From Motiliproteus sp965230735 (GTDB lineage Bacteria; Pseudomonadota; Gammaproteobacteria; Pseudomonadales; Balneatricaceae): a stretch of DNA of 64,000 nucleotides. This document shows positions 51,188 to 60,127 of the stretch, in pieces. The position numbers and the translations under genes are program-made. How positions within the stretch are numbered: the first letter of the stretch is position 1; each line of letters begins with the position of its first letter. A model generated the notes under the pieces. It saw nothing but the letters and a program-made list of their open reading frames with translations, was not told the DNA's origin and did no database searches. Location of the stretch: NCBI RefSeq assembly GCF_965230735.1, contig NZ_OZ246016.1:1426001-1490000 (forward strand), in the 5' to 3' direction.

Positions 51188-52264
51188 ATGTCTAAAGCTA
51201 ACTCCAAAACCAGCTCACGTTACCCCCAGTCGCTGGATCTGAAACATGGCAAGGTCGAGATGGCCCATGGGGCCGGCGGCAAGGCGATGGCGCAGTTGAT
51301 CGAGCAGCTGTTTGTCGAGGCGTTCGATAACCCGATGCTGCGGGCCCAGAACGACCAGGCGTCGTTGGATCTGTCGTTGGCGGGTGTGCCGTTCGAGCGG
51401 ATCGTAATGGCCACCGACAGTCATGTGATCAGTCCGATCTTCTTCCCCGGTGGTGATATCGGCGCGCTGTCGGTTCACGGCACCGTCAATGATGTGGTGT
51501 TGTCCGGCGCCAAGGCGCTCTACCTGTCGGCCGGTTTTATCCTCGAGGAGGGCTACCCGCTGGCCGATCTGAAACGGATCGTCGAGTCGATGGCCGCCGC
51601 CGCCCGTGAGGCCGGAGTGGCGATCGTGACCGGCGATACCAAGGTGGTGGAGAAGGGCAGTGGCGATGGCATTTTCATCAACACCACCGGGATCGGGGTA
51701 CTGCCGACCGGACTGTCGTTGTCGGCAGACCGGGTACGCGTCGGCGACAAAGTGCTGGTCAGCGGCACGCTTGGAGATCACGGCGTGGCGATCATGTCGT
51801 TGCGGGAGAACCTGACCTTTGAGACCACCATCGAGTCGGACTCCCAAAGCCTGCATTCATTGACCGCGATGATGGTCGAACAGGTCCCCGAAATCCGCTG
51901 CATGCGTGATCCGACCCGGGGCGGGCTGGCGGCGACGCTGAACGAGATCGCCGGCCAGGCCGGGGTTGGGATCGAACTCGAAGAGGAGCAGATTCCGGTA
52001 CGGCCCCAGGTGGCGGCGGCCTGCGAATTCCTAGGCCTGGATCCGCTCTATGTGGCCAACGAGGGCAAACTGGTGGCGTTCTGTCCGCCGCAGCAGGCCG
52101 ATCAGTTGCTGGCGCTGATGCGCGAACACCCCCAGGGTCGGGACGCGGCGATCGTCGGCGAGGTGATCGAAGATCCGAATGCCTTTGTCCAGTTGCGCAC
52201 CAGCTTCGGCGGTGTACGGATGGTCGATTGGATCAGTGGCGAACAGCTGCCGCGAATCTGTTGA
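51188..52264 (+). CDS. hypE: Carbamoyl dehydratase HypE
   Basis: HypE dehydrates the thiocarbamate on its C-terminal Cys to thiocyanate, the source of the CN ligands. The 358-residue protein ends in PRIC with the required Cys at the last position. It shows AHGAGGKAMAQLIEQLF, the ATP-grasp AIR-synthase-like core (GTVNDVVLSGAKALYL, DPTRGGLAATLNEIA) and normal length. It is 20 bases after hypD. Confidence 0.96.
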   Translation: MSKANSKTSSRYPQSLDLKHGKVEMAHGAGGKAMAQLIEQLFVEAFDNPMLRAQNDQASLDLSLAGVPFERIVMATDSHVISPIFFPGGDIGALSVHGTVNDVVLSGAKALYLSAGFILEEGYPLADLKRIVESMAAAAREAGVAIVTGDTKVVEKGSGDGIFINTTGIGVLPTGLSLSADRVRVGDKVLVSGTLGDHGVAIMSLRENLTFETTIESDSQSLHSLTAMMVEQVPEIRCMRDPTRGGLAATLNEIAGQAGVGIELEEEQIPVRPQVAAACEFLGLDPLYVANEGKLVAFCPPQQADQLLALMREHPQGRDAAIVGEVIEDPNAFVQLRTSFGGVRMVDWISGEQLPRIC

Positions 52265-52287
52265 GGTCAGAGAGGTTAGAGAGATCG

Positions 52288-54006
52288 ATGAAAATACTGT
52301 TACTGACCCACAGCTTTAACTGCCTGACCCAGCGCTTCCAGCTGGAGCTGCGTCGGCTTGGCCATCAGGTCACGGTGGAGTTCGATGTCAACGATGCGAT
52401 GAGTATCGACGCGGTCGAGCGGTTTGAACCGGATCTGATCGTGGCACCGTTCCTGAAACGCGCCATTCCCGAGGCGATCTGGCGCAATTATCTGTGTCTG
52501 ATCGTCCATCCGGGGATCAAGGGTGACCGGGGTCCCAGCTCTATCGACTGGGCGATTCTCAACGGAGAAACCGAGTGGGGGGTGACCCTGCTGCAGGCCA
52601 ACGAGGTGATGGATGGCGGTGATATCTGGGCCAGCCAGCGTTTCTCCATGCGTCCGGCCAGCAAGTCGAGCCTGTACCGAGGTGAAGTCACCGAGGCGGC
52701 CTGGCGGGCGATGGAGCAGGTGTTGGAGCAGTTGCCTCAGCCGGACTTCGCCCCGGAACCGTTGGACTACAACCGTGACGATGTGACCGGCCAGTGGCGT
52801 TGCCTGATGACCCAGGCGGACCGGGCGATCGATTGGACCCGGGATGATGCGGCGACCATCGTCACAAAAATCCGTAGCGCCGATGGTAATCCCGGACTGC
52901 TGAGTAGGGTTGCGGGTCGCGAGTGCTATCTGTTCAATGCCTGTGCTGACTTTAGCCTGAATTATCTGATTGATGGGGTTTCACCGGGTACGCCGGTGGC
53001 TCAGCGCGATGGTGCTATCGCACTGGCCAGCTGTGATACGGTGGTCTGGGTCTCCCATCTGCGTTTGAAACCGACCGAGACCCAACCGCGAACGTTGAAA
53101 TTGCCCGCGACTCGGGTGTTGGATACCGAGTCGTTATCGGGGCTTCCAGAGCTGTCGGTTGGGTTAGCCGTGGCTGAGGGGTATCAACCGATTCGGGCCC
53201 GGATCGACGGCAAGAGAGCCTACCTGTACTTCGACTTTTACAACGGTGCCATGGGCACCGACGACTGCCAGCAGCTGTGTCGGGCCTATCGGCAGCTGGC
53301 CGGTGATCCTGAGATTGAAATGATCGTGCTGATGGGGGGCGAGGATTTCTGGTCCAACGGTATTCACCTGAATCTGATCGAAGCGGCGGACAGTCCGGCG
53401 GACGAGTCTTGGGCCAATATCAATGCAATCGATGACCTGACCCAGGCGATTATCGAAACCACCGATAAGCTGACCGTGGCGGTGATGCGGGGTAATGCCG
53501 GTGCCGGCGGCGTGTTTATGGCGCTGGCGGCCGACCGGGTACTGGCTCGGGATGGGGTGATTCTGAATCCACACTACAAGGGGATGGGCAATCTGTATGG
53601 CTCCGAGTATTGGACCTATCTGCTGCCGCGTCGTGTCGGCACGGAGCGGGCCGAACAGATCACCGGGCTGCGGTTGCCGATGGGTGTCGCGGAGGCCAAG
53701 CAGTTGGGCCTGATCGACCAGATCCTGTCTGCCGAGCAGTTTGAGACGGCGCTGGAACAGCAGTTGCTGACGCTGGAGCAGCAGTCTACTCGGCTGCTGG
53801 AACAAAAGCGCTTGCAGCGCCAGGCCGATGAACACGAAAAACCGTTGGCCGAATACCGAGCCGAGGAGCTGGAGCGGATGAAGCTCAACTTTTACGGCTT
53901 TGATCCCAGCTACCATGTGGCCCGCTACCACTTCGTCTACAAGCTACCCAAGGCGCGGACACCGCCCTATCTGGCGCCCCATCGTCGGGTACGTCAGCAA
54001 GCCTGA
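52288..54006 (+). CDS. hypX: CO ligand biosynthesis protein HypX/HoxX
   Basis: HypX makes the CO ligand of the active site from a formyl group and is used under aerobic conditions. The protein (572 residues) has an N-terminal formyltransferase-like domain (VHPGIKGDRGPSSIDWAI) that takes the formyl group from 10-formyl-tetrahydrofolate, and a C-terminal crotonase-like domain (LMGGEDFWSNGIHLNLIE, VMRGNAGAGGVFMALAADRV) that releases CO from formyl-CoA. The ATG at 52288 is preferred to the longer frame that overlaps hypE. It ends the hyp operon. Its presence suggests that the enzyme is matured in air. Confidence 0.93.
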   Translation: MKILLLTHSFNCLTQRFQLELRRLGHQVTVEFDVNDAMSIDAVERFEPDLIVAPFLKRAIPEAIWRNYLCLIVHPGIKGDRGPSSIDWAILNGETEWGVTLLQANEVMDGGDIWASQRFSMRPASKSSLYRGEVTEAAWRAMEQVLEQLPQPDFAPEPLDYNRDDVTGQWRCLMTQADRAIDWTRDDAATIVTKIRSADGNPGLLSRVAGRECYLFNACADFSLNYLIDGVSPGTPVAQRDGAIALASCDTVVWVSHLRLKPTETQPRTLKLPATRVLDTESLSGLPELSVGLAVAEGYQPIRARIDGKRAYLYFDFYNGAMGTDDCQQLCRAYRQLAGDPEIEMIVLMGGEDFWSNGIHLNLIEAADSPADESWANINAIDDLTQAIIETTDKLTVAVMRGNAGAGGVFMALAADRVLARDGVILNPHYKGMGNLYGSEYWTYLLPRRVGTERAEQITGLRLPMGVAEAKQLGLIDQILSAEQFETALEQQLLTLEQQSTRLLEQKRLQRQADEHEKPLAEYRAEELERMKLNFYGFDPSYHVARYHFVYKLPKARTPPYLAPHRRVRQQA

Positions 54007-54045
54007 AACTTCGCTCAGGCCCTCAATGGGCCTGAGCTGGGAGGA

Positions 54046-54822
54046 CTAGAAACAGTCCTGCTGGCAGTAGTAGTGGTGCACCAGCCCCTGGTAATCCAAC
54101 GAGGCCTTGAACTGCTCCAGTTGCTGCTGCCAGCGTTGGACTTCGGTTGCCGGTATGGCGGCCGAGAAACCGATGTAGACCGGCTGCTTTTGCACCGCGA
54201 CGCCGGTGTTGCGCAGTTGTTTCGAAGCCACCGGGTCGGACTCCAGTACGGTGGGAATCAGGGTCTGATTCAAGGTGGCCAGACTGACTTCGCCGGCAGC
54301 GAGCAGATCCCAGCAGACCTTGTAGGAACCTTCTGCGCGGATGTTGTTAAAGCCAAGGGACTCGAGCAGTTGCTGGTGGCCGTTGCCGCTGCGAACGCAG
54401 ATCGAATCGACCGATTTGGCCTGTTCCAGCTGTTGGATACTGCTGGGGTGATCTTTGCTCTCAAACAGGTAGACATTGTTGTCCTGTAACGGGCCGACCC
54501 ATTGTCGCGGTGATTGGGTTTGTTGTTGGCTCACATCGACCAGCGCGACAGCCGTTGAGCCGTCCAGTGCCTTGATACCTTGCTGCTGCGCCACCTGCTC
54601 GATGCTGGGCTCCAGTTCCAGCTGCATCATCAGCTCACGGGTCAATTCCACCAGCATGGCCCGTTGTCCACCATGATGTTTGCCCCGCAACTGGCCGCTG
54701 CTATCGGTAAAACTCGCCCGTTCAACGCCGTGAATCTGTACTTTCAAGGGTTCTGCTGAGGCTGCTCCCCAACTGAGGGCGGCAGCTACGCCGATTGCGG
54801 CGGCTGGGAATAATGATTTCAT
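54046..54822 (-). CDS. Periplasmic solute-binding-type protein
   Basis: The protein (258 residues from the ATG at 54822, after a clear AAGGAG) has a signal peptide (MKSLFPAAAIGVAAALSWGAASA) and the shape of a type 3 extracellular solute-binding protein. It contains SIEQVAQQQGIKALDGSTAVALVDVSQQ, AKSVDSICVRSGNGHQQLLESLGFNNIRA and DLLAAGEVSLATLNQTLIP. It ends YYCQQDCF, with two cysteines. No ABC permease genes are adjacent, so it could be an orphan binding protein or a sensor partner. The ligand is unknown. It is convergent with hypX. Confidence 0.72.
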   Translation of the reverse strand: MKSLFPAAAIGVAAALSWGAASAEPLKVQIHGVERASFTDSSGQLRGKHHGGQRAMLVELTRELMMQLELEPSIEQVAQQQGIKALDGSTAVALVDVSQQQTQSPRQWVGPLQDNNVYLFESKDHPSSIQQLEQAKSVDSICVRSGNGHQQLLESLGFNNIRAEGSYKVCWDLLAAGEVSLATLNQTLIPTVLESDPVASKQLRNTGVAVQKQPVYIGFSAAIPATEVQRWQQQLEQFKASLDYQGLVHHYYCQQDCF

Positions 54823-55042
54823 CTGAGCGCTCCTTAGCTCGTTTTGGCGCAATGGCCGATGGGCTTGAGTATGTCATGCAGGGATTGAGGCTGTAGTTGA
54901 TCTTTATCTAGTTGCAGGGGATCTAATGGCGAGCAGCCTAAATTAGTTGTATTGAATATTAGATAGATCTGAATTAACCTTGATGATCTTCGAGGATGGC
55001 GACAAAGAGTGGGCCGTCTGGTCGCACAGAGGAGACGTTCAG

Positions 55043-55462
55043 ATGTTGGTATCGTTGACCCCGAGTGGAGTTTTACTGGCGCTTGCCGGCGGCGGATTGA
55101 TCGGTCTGTCAGCGATTGTGCTGCTCTGGAGTAACGGTCGCATCGCCGGAATCAGCGGTATTCTGTTTGCGTCCCTACAGGGCAAGCCCGATAGCGGTTG
55201 GCGTTGGATGTTTCTACTCGGCCTGGTGCTCGGTGGGCTGTTGTTTCATGCCTTGACCGGCCAGCCCCAACCGGCCCCTCCCCAGGCGTCGATAGGGTTG
55301 CTGATGTTGGCTGGCTTGCTGGTCGGCCTAGGTACCCGACTGGGCAGCGGTTGTACCAGTGGCCATGGTGTCTGTGGCCTGGCCCGATTTTCGGTCCGAT
55401 CTCTGGCGGCTACCTTGACCTTTATCGGCAGCGGCATGCTGACGGTGTTTTTTCTCGGTTGA
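55043..55462 (+). CDS. YeeE/YedE family membrane protein, first half
   Basis: The 139-residue protein has about four membrane segments and the family motif GTRLGSGCTSGHGVCGLARF. YeeE/YedE proteins import thiosulphate or related sulphur compounds; the conserved Cys of the SGCTSGHG motif is required for transport in the studied full-length proteins. Here the protein is half length, and its partner half follows 46 bases later. The ATG at 55043 after AGAGGAGA is preferred to the longer frame. Confidence 0.83.
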   Translation: MLVSLTPSGVLLALAGGGLIGLSAIVLLWSNGRIAGISGILFASLQGKPDSGWRWMFLLGLVLGGLLFHALTGQPQPAPPQASIGLLMLAGLLVGLGTRLGSGCTSGHGVCGLARFSVRSLAATLTFIGSGMLTVFFLG

Positions 55463-55508
55463 TCGGTATTGGGCTGACGGATACAGGAATAAAAGCAGGA
55501 GTAGCCGG

Positions 55509-55955
55509 ATGAAGAATCTTTTGGCGTTACTGGCAGGCGGGCTGTTTGGAGCGGGTTTGGCGATGTCCGGCATGACCGATACCACCAAGGTGATCGGCTT
55601 TCTGGATGTTTTCGGGGGCTGGGATCTGACCCTGGCTCTGGTCATGGTTGGTGCGCTACTGGTAACCGTGCCGGGTTATTACTGGATTCTGCAGCAACCT
55701 AGACCCGCTTGTGAGACGCGTTTTCATATGCCGGCCAAAGCGTCACTCGATTCCCCGCTGGTGTTGGGGGCCGCGCTGTTCGGTATCGGTTGGGGGCTGG
55801 TGGGCTACTGTCCCGGTCCGTCGATCGCGGTACTCGGTTACGGCAACTGGCAGGTGGTCCCTTTCCTGATGATGCTGTTGTTGGGCGGCTGGTTGGCGGG
55901 ACCCGTTCGAACGGCGTTGGAATCGGGTATCAAGGTCGATCAGCAACGTGCCTGA
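55509..55955 (+). CDS. YeeE/YedE family membrane protein, second half
   Basis: This 148-residue protein has about four membrane segments and the partner motif GWGLVGYCPGPSIAVLGYG with a conserved Cys. FGAGLAMSGMTDTTKVIGFLDVFGGWDLTLALVMVGAL is typical of the DUF6691 group that is always paired with a YeeE half. The two halves probably form one transporter. Substrates are likely reduced sulphur compounds, but that is inferred from the family. Confidence 0.83.
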   Translation: MKNLLALLAGGLFGAGLAMSGMTDTTKVIGFLDVFGGWDLTLALVMVGALLVTVPGYYWILQQPRPACETRFHMPAKASLDSPLVLGAALFGIGWGLVGYCPGPSIAVLGYGNWQVVPFLMMLLLGGWLAGPVRTALESGIKVDQQRA

Positions 55956-56072
55956 TTCAACCTCGGACCCTTGCCGATCAATGTACAAGAATTGATCTAA
56001 CCGCTTCACAACAAAATGTGGATCGGCTAAGGTGGCCAGCTTTTAAACGACCACCTTCGCCGGATACCGCTG

Positions 56073-56852
56073 TTGAACCTGATCGCCAGTCTGCCCTGGT
56101 ACGACCTGCCCGCCAGTCAACATGCACTGGATCTGTTCTGGAATCGTCTGCGCACGGAGCTGGAGTGCCTTTCTGTGTCCGGTTTACCGGCGCGATTGAA
56201 CCGGGAATTGACCCCGCAACAACTATGGCAGCGGTCCGAGCTGTTGCTGAGTCAGTGTTGCGGCCCGGATCTGTTCACCGACGATGCTTGTGCGTTGGAA
56301 CCGGTCGCCCGACCGATTTTCCAGGACCTGGCTTGTACGCCCGGCACCTATTTCAGTCATATCGTCACGGCTCGGTCGATTCCCACAACCACCAATCCGC
56401 GCTTGGTGGTCAACGCGCCGAGTTCCCGCTCGGGGTGTCTGGCTCTGTTGGAGTGGCTGGCAGAGCAGGGTCTTGCTGCCGATGCGGAACCGCTGATCAG
56501 TGGCTCGCACCAGCAGAGTTTACAGTACCTGCGCGAAGGGCGTGCCGATCTGGCGGCGATCGATGCACACAGCTGGGGCTTGCTGGATCATCATGGCTTG
56601 TCGGTGATTGGCTGCAGCCGTGAGGCGGAAGCGCCGCCTTTTGTGCGCCACCGTTTGAATCCGATTCCGGCATCGGTTCTCTACGCGGCTCTGGATGAGA
56701 CGATTCAGGAGCTTGGCCCTTCGATCGGTATCAGTGGGCTGATCGAGACCGATATCGAGGTGTATCGGGATATGGCAACCGACCGATCATGCCTGTCCGC
56801 TTGTATTCAGACTGGCTCTGCTGAGCAGAGCCGTTTGCGTCCGGTCGCCTGA
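56073..56852 (+). CDS. PhnD-like phosphate/phosphonate-binding protein
   Basis: The 259-residue protein reads IASLPWYDLPAS at the start, a common opening in PhnD-like proteins that lack a signal peptide, and RLVVNAPSSRSGCLALLEWL, SGSHQQSLQYLREGRADLAAIDAHSWGLLD, as in the phosphonate/phosphite-binding family. The start appears to be TTG; no ATG or GTG is suitable. With no export signal and no permease genes it may be cytoplasmic or a remnant of a transport system. A binding partner cannot be named. Confidence 0.7.
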   Translation: MNLIASLPWYDLPASQHALDLFWNRLRTELECLSVSGLPARLNRELTPQQLWQRSELLLSQCCGPDLFTDDACALEPVARPIFQDLACTPGTYFSHIVTARSIPTTTNPRLVVNAPSSRSGCLALLEWLAEQGLAADAEPLISGSHQQSLQYLREGRADLAAIDAHSWGLLDHHGLSVIGCSREAEAPPFVRHRLNPIPASVLYAALDETIQELGPSIGISGLIETDIEVYRDMATDRSCLSACIQTGSAEQSRLRPVA

Positions 56853-56901
56853 GGTCCCTCTCGCTTTAACCGCTTGGTTAGCGTCGGCTAGGTCCAGCCT
56901 G

Positions 56902-58008
56902 TTAATAAAGCACGACCGAGCGGATACTTTTGCCCTGGTGCATCAAATCGAAGGCATCGTTGATCTTGTCCAGCGGCATCGTATGGGTGATCAGGTCGTC
57001 GATATTGATCCGCCCTTCCATATACCAGTCGACGATCTTGGGGACATCTGTTCGCCCTCTGGCGCCACCAAAGGCGGTGCCTCGCCAGGAACGACCGGTA
57101 ACCAGCTGGAACGGCCGGGTGCTGATCTCCTGACCGGCACCTGCAACCCCAATAATACAGCTCTCGCCCCAGCCTTTATGGCAGCATTCCAGCGCTTGGC
57201 GCATGGTGGTGACATTGCCGATACATTCGAAACTGTAATCCACCCCGCCGCCGGTTAGCTGGATCAGATGATCGACCACATCATCCACCTCGTTGGCGTT
57301 GACGAAATCGGTCATGCCGAATTGCTGGGCCAGCGATACCTTGGAGGGATTGATATCGACGCCGATGATCTTCGCGGCGCCGACCAGCTTGGCGCCCTGG
57401 ATCACATTCAATCCGATCCCACCGAGTCCGAACACCGCCACGGTTGATCCCGGCTCCACCTTCATCGTAAAGGCCACCGCGCCGATGCCGGTGGTGACCC
57501 CGCAGCCGATGTAGCAGATCTTGTCGAACGGCGCGTCGTCGCGCACCTTGGCTAGCGCAATCTCCGGCAGTACGGTGTAGTTGGAGAAGGTGGAGCAGCC
57601 CATGTAATGCAGGATCGGCTCCCCATCGAGCGAAAATCTTGAACTGCCGTCGGGCATCACACCACGGCCCTGGGTTTCGCGGATCGCCTGGCATAGGTTG
57701 GTCTTGGGATGCAGGCAAAAGTCGCACTGACGGCACTCGGGGGTGTAGAGCGGAATGACATGGTCGCCCGGTTTGACGCTGGTGACACCCGGTCCGATAT
57801 CCACCACCACCCCGGCCCCCTCATGGCCGAGAATCGCGGGGAAGGCCCCTTCCGGATCGTCGCCGGACAGGGTGAACGCATCGGTATGACAGACCCCGGT
57901 GGCCTTGATTTCCACCAGTACCTCGCCGTGTTTGGGACCTTCGAGATCGACCTCTACGATTTGTAACGGTTTCGCAGCCTCGAAGGCTACGGCGGCGCGA
58001 GTTTTCAT
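56902..58008 (-). CDS. frmA: S-(hydroxymethyl)glutathione dehydrogenase (class III alcohol dehydrogenase)
   Basis: FrmA oxidises the formaldehyde-glutathione adduct to S-formylglutathione with NAD. The 368-residue zinc enzyme has the catalytic-zinc ligands (GVCHTDAF, GHEGAGVV), the structural four-Cys lobe CRQCDFCLHPKTNLC and the nucleotide motif FGLGGIGLNVIQGAKLVGA. The length is normal. frmB and frmR are not adjacent. Formaldehyde breakdown could supply formyl units, but a link with HypX is speculative. Confidence 0.95.
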   Translation of the reverse strand: MKTRAAVAFEAAKPLQIVEVDLEGPKHGEVLVEIKATGVCHTDAFTLSGDDPEGAFPAILGHEGAGVVVDIGPGVTSVKPGDHVIPLYTPECRQCDFCLHPKTNLCQAIRETQGRGVMPDGSSRFSLDGEPILHYMGCSTFSNYTVLPEIALAKVRDDAPFDKICYIGCGVTTGIGAVAFTMKVEPGSTVAVFGLGGIGLNVIQGAKLVGAAKIIGVDINPSKVSLAQQFGMTDFVNANEVDDVVDHLIQLTGGGVDYSFECIGNVTTMRQALECCHKGWGESCIIGVAGAGQEISTRPFQLVTGRSWRGTAFGGARGRTDVPKIVDWYMEGRINIDDLITHTMPLDKINDAFDLMHQGKSIRSVVLY

Positions 58009-58072
58009 AGGGCTCTCCTGCGGGATATTGATGACGTGGTTGCCATCAACTATAGACCCTCAGGTGAGACCG

Positions 58073-58585
58073 CTACTCGGCATAACCGGGAGAGGTGAAG
58101 ATAGCACCGGCTTCAAAGCTGCCGGAGTTGCTGGGTAGATAGACCAGGTAGGGTTGGCTGGGTAGATCAGGTGTCTGACCGGCATTATTGATAAAAATAC
58201 AGGCAGTACCGCCCCCGATGCCCAGCCAACTGGCGCTGGCAATATCGGCTGCAGGGGTGGCTTCCATCGGTGGTGAGGAAAGTAGCAGGGAGTTCCACAG
58301 ATCGGCACAACCTTGATTGTCCGGTGTTGGCGGCATGGGCCAACCTTCGGTGCTGAACTGTAGAGTGGTTCCGTCAATGGCCGCAGAGGCGGGTTGATCT
58401 TTTGCAAGCCAGAGATTGTGGCCTAACAACGTTGAGGTTTTGAATGCACCCAGCGTGGCTGAGAGTGTACCGTTCTGAGCGGATTCACGGGCCTCGATAA
58501 AACGGGGCAGGGCTACGGCGGAGAGAATGCTCAGCAGCGCGATCACGACGATCAACTCGATCAGCGTAAAGCCATTTTTCTGCAC
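58073..58585 (-). CDS. Type IV pilin-like / pseudopilin protein
   Basis: The N-terminus MQKNGFTLIELIVVIALLSILSAVALPRF is a classic prepilin leader: cleavage after Gly5, Phe6 as first mature residue and Glu at +5. The 170-residue protein has a globular domain with two cysteines (QGCADLW and TACIFIN) that may form the D-region disulphide. It resembles MSHA- or GspH/GspG-type minor pilins. Translation begins at GTG. No other pilus genes are adjacent, so the partner machine must be encoded elsewhere. Confidence 0.83.
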   Translation of the reverse strand: MQKNGFTLIELIVVIALLSILSAVALPRFIEARESAQNGTLSATLGAFKTSTLLGHNLWLAKDQPASAAIDGTTLQFSTEGWPMPPTPDNQGCADLWNSLLLSSPPMEATPAADIASASWLGIGGGTACIFINNAGQTPDLPSQPYLVYLPSNSGSFEAGAIFTSPGYAE

Positions 58586-58777
58586 GTTCCTGTTGCCTCT
58601 TTACGACGGTCGCTATGAGCCCGTTTGCGGGCGAAAATCCTTAATTTGTCCACGATGCGGGTTTGACGTTGCGTTGCGGCCTGGGTGCTTGATGCCCGGA
58701 TGCAGACAGAAAATACCTCTTCGATCGAGGATTCGACTGTTGTTCAACGCCGAGCATGATATCGGTAATCCTGCCGC

Positions 58778-59992
58778 TTAGAAACCATCCAGTTGGCCGC
58801 CGAATTCGGCCCGGATGGTTGCAAGCGGAATGGCGATACCGAAACCTTCACCGCTGATCGAGCGATTCAGAACCTTCAGGGTGTTGATACCGATCACCTC
58901 TCCCTGCTCATTCACCAGCGGCCCGCCGCTGTTACCCGGAAGGATCTGGGTGTCGGTAACAACCCCCTGCTTGGCGATTCGGGTGATGATGCCGGAAGTG
59001 ACGTGATCGCGCATTCCCAGTGGGCTGCCGATGGCGTAGACAGGCTGACCCTGAAACAGAGTGGCTTGTCCCAGAGCCTGTAGCTTCGGCGTGCGGTAGC
59101 CGTCGACTTTCAGCAAAGCAAGGTCATGCTCGGTACTCAGTGCCAGCAGGCGGGCCTTGAGTTTGCTGTTGTCTTTCAGAATAACGGTAAAGTGCTGCTT
59201 CACGCGGGATGAGCTGCTTTGAAAATTGAATTCGGATTGGGCTTTCCGGAATTTCTTGTTGCGGGTCTGGTAGTTGGCGTTGGTGTCGTCGTATTCCATT
59301 TTCCATAGTTGGTAACGATCCGAGAGGATTTTATAGTCCGAGCTGGCCGCGCCTTTGAGGGTGTTGCGTCCGGCCTGGCGAATTCGTTCCTCGTAGGCGT
59401 TCAGCTCCTGCTTCATCTCGCCAAGACGTTGCTTTTCGTTGCTGAGCCAGCTCTTCAGCGAATCAAGCTGTTTGGCTTCCTCAGCCAGAAGTTGTTTGCG
59501 CTCCTGCCAGTGACTCGTTTCGGTGGGGCGCACGACATGCTTATTGGTTAGCAAGAGGCCATCGTTGCTAACAAAGAACCCGGAGCCGACACTCATCGGG
59601 GCGTCGATCGACACCACTGCCTGGGTGGCGCGTTCGATCTCGGTTTGGGCATGGAAACGCTGCTCGAAGCGCGCGGCTAAGTCGGTATTATCGCTGACGT
59701 CAGCGACCTCGGCGGCATCCTGATCCGAGCCGGTTGCCGTCGAGTTCGCTGTCGTTCCATCTCTGCCGGTATTGCTCTGCTGCTGATGCTTGAAAGGCTT
59801 GTCGCTGAAGTGCCACTGACCGTTGGCATCCTGGTATTTGTAGATCTGTGCCTGTGCGCTCTGACCCGGCAGCAGGGCCGAGATTGTCAGGCTGGAGAGT
59901 AGAAGGACTAACGGGCCGAACCGGCTTGAACGACAACGTCGTATCGATCCGGCTCCGGTGCAGGCTGTTGCTGAACGATCCATAAGATTCAT
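58778..59992 (-). CDS. Secreted DUF4124-trypsin-like serine protease with coiled-coil insertion
   Basis: A signal peptide (up to ~49) precedes a DUF4124 module (IYKYQDANGQWHFSDKP, residues 50-66) and, after a low-complexity linker, a trypsin/DegP-like protease domain. The catalytic residues are His152 (TNKHVV), Asp290 (EHDLALL) and Ser355 (PGNSGGPL). About 138 residues separate His and Asp; DegP has about 30. The extra ~108 residues (about 157-265) are highly charged and coiled-coil-like, rich in Glu, Lys and Gln. There is no PDZ domain at the end. It is probably a periplasmic or cell-surface protease of unknown target. Confidence 0.85.
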   Translation of the reverse strand: MNLMDRSATACTGAGSIRRCRSSRFGPLVLLLSSLTISALLPGQSAQAQIYKYQDANGQWHFSDKPFKHQQQSNTGRDGTTANSTATGSDQDAAEVADVSDNTDLAARFEQRFHAQTEIERATQAVVSIDAPMSVGSGFFVSNDGLLLTNKHVVRPTETSHWQERKQLLAEEAKQLDSLKSWLSNEKQRLGEMKQELNAYEERIRQAGRNTLKGAASSDYKILSDRYQLWKMEYDDTNANYQTRNKKFRKAQSEFNFQSSSSRVKQHFTVILKDNSKLKARLLALSTEHDLALLKVDGYRTPKLQALGQATLFQGQPVYAIGSPLGMRDHVTSGIITRIAKQGVVTDTQILPGNSGGPLVNEQGEVIGINTLKVLNRSISGEGFGIAIPLATIRAEFGGQLDGF

Positions 59993-60073
59993 CCTTGATC
60001 ACTGGCGATGAGTCTGAATGTATCAGATTGCCCCTCGGGCGCAACCGGGGGCTCGCCGGAGCCGTTCCGGCAT

Positions 60074-60101
60074 TAAAAAAGGCAGCCGAAGCTGCCTTTA
60101 G
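60074..60101 (-). terminator. Terminator of gatB
   Basis: Arms AAAGGCAGC and GCTGCCTTT (60078-60086 and 60091-60099) close a four-base loop that reads TTCG on the minus strand. A T run follows on that strand, so it ends the gatCAB transcript. Confidence 0.9.
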
Positions 60102-60127
60102 GGAGACCTAACAGGCCGTGTTAAGCC

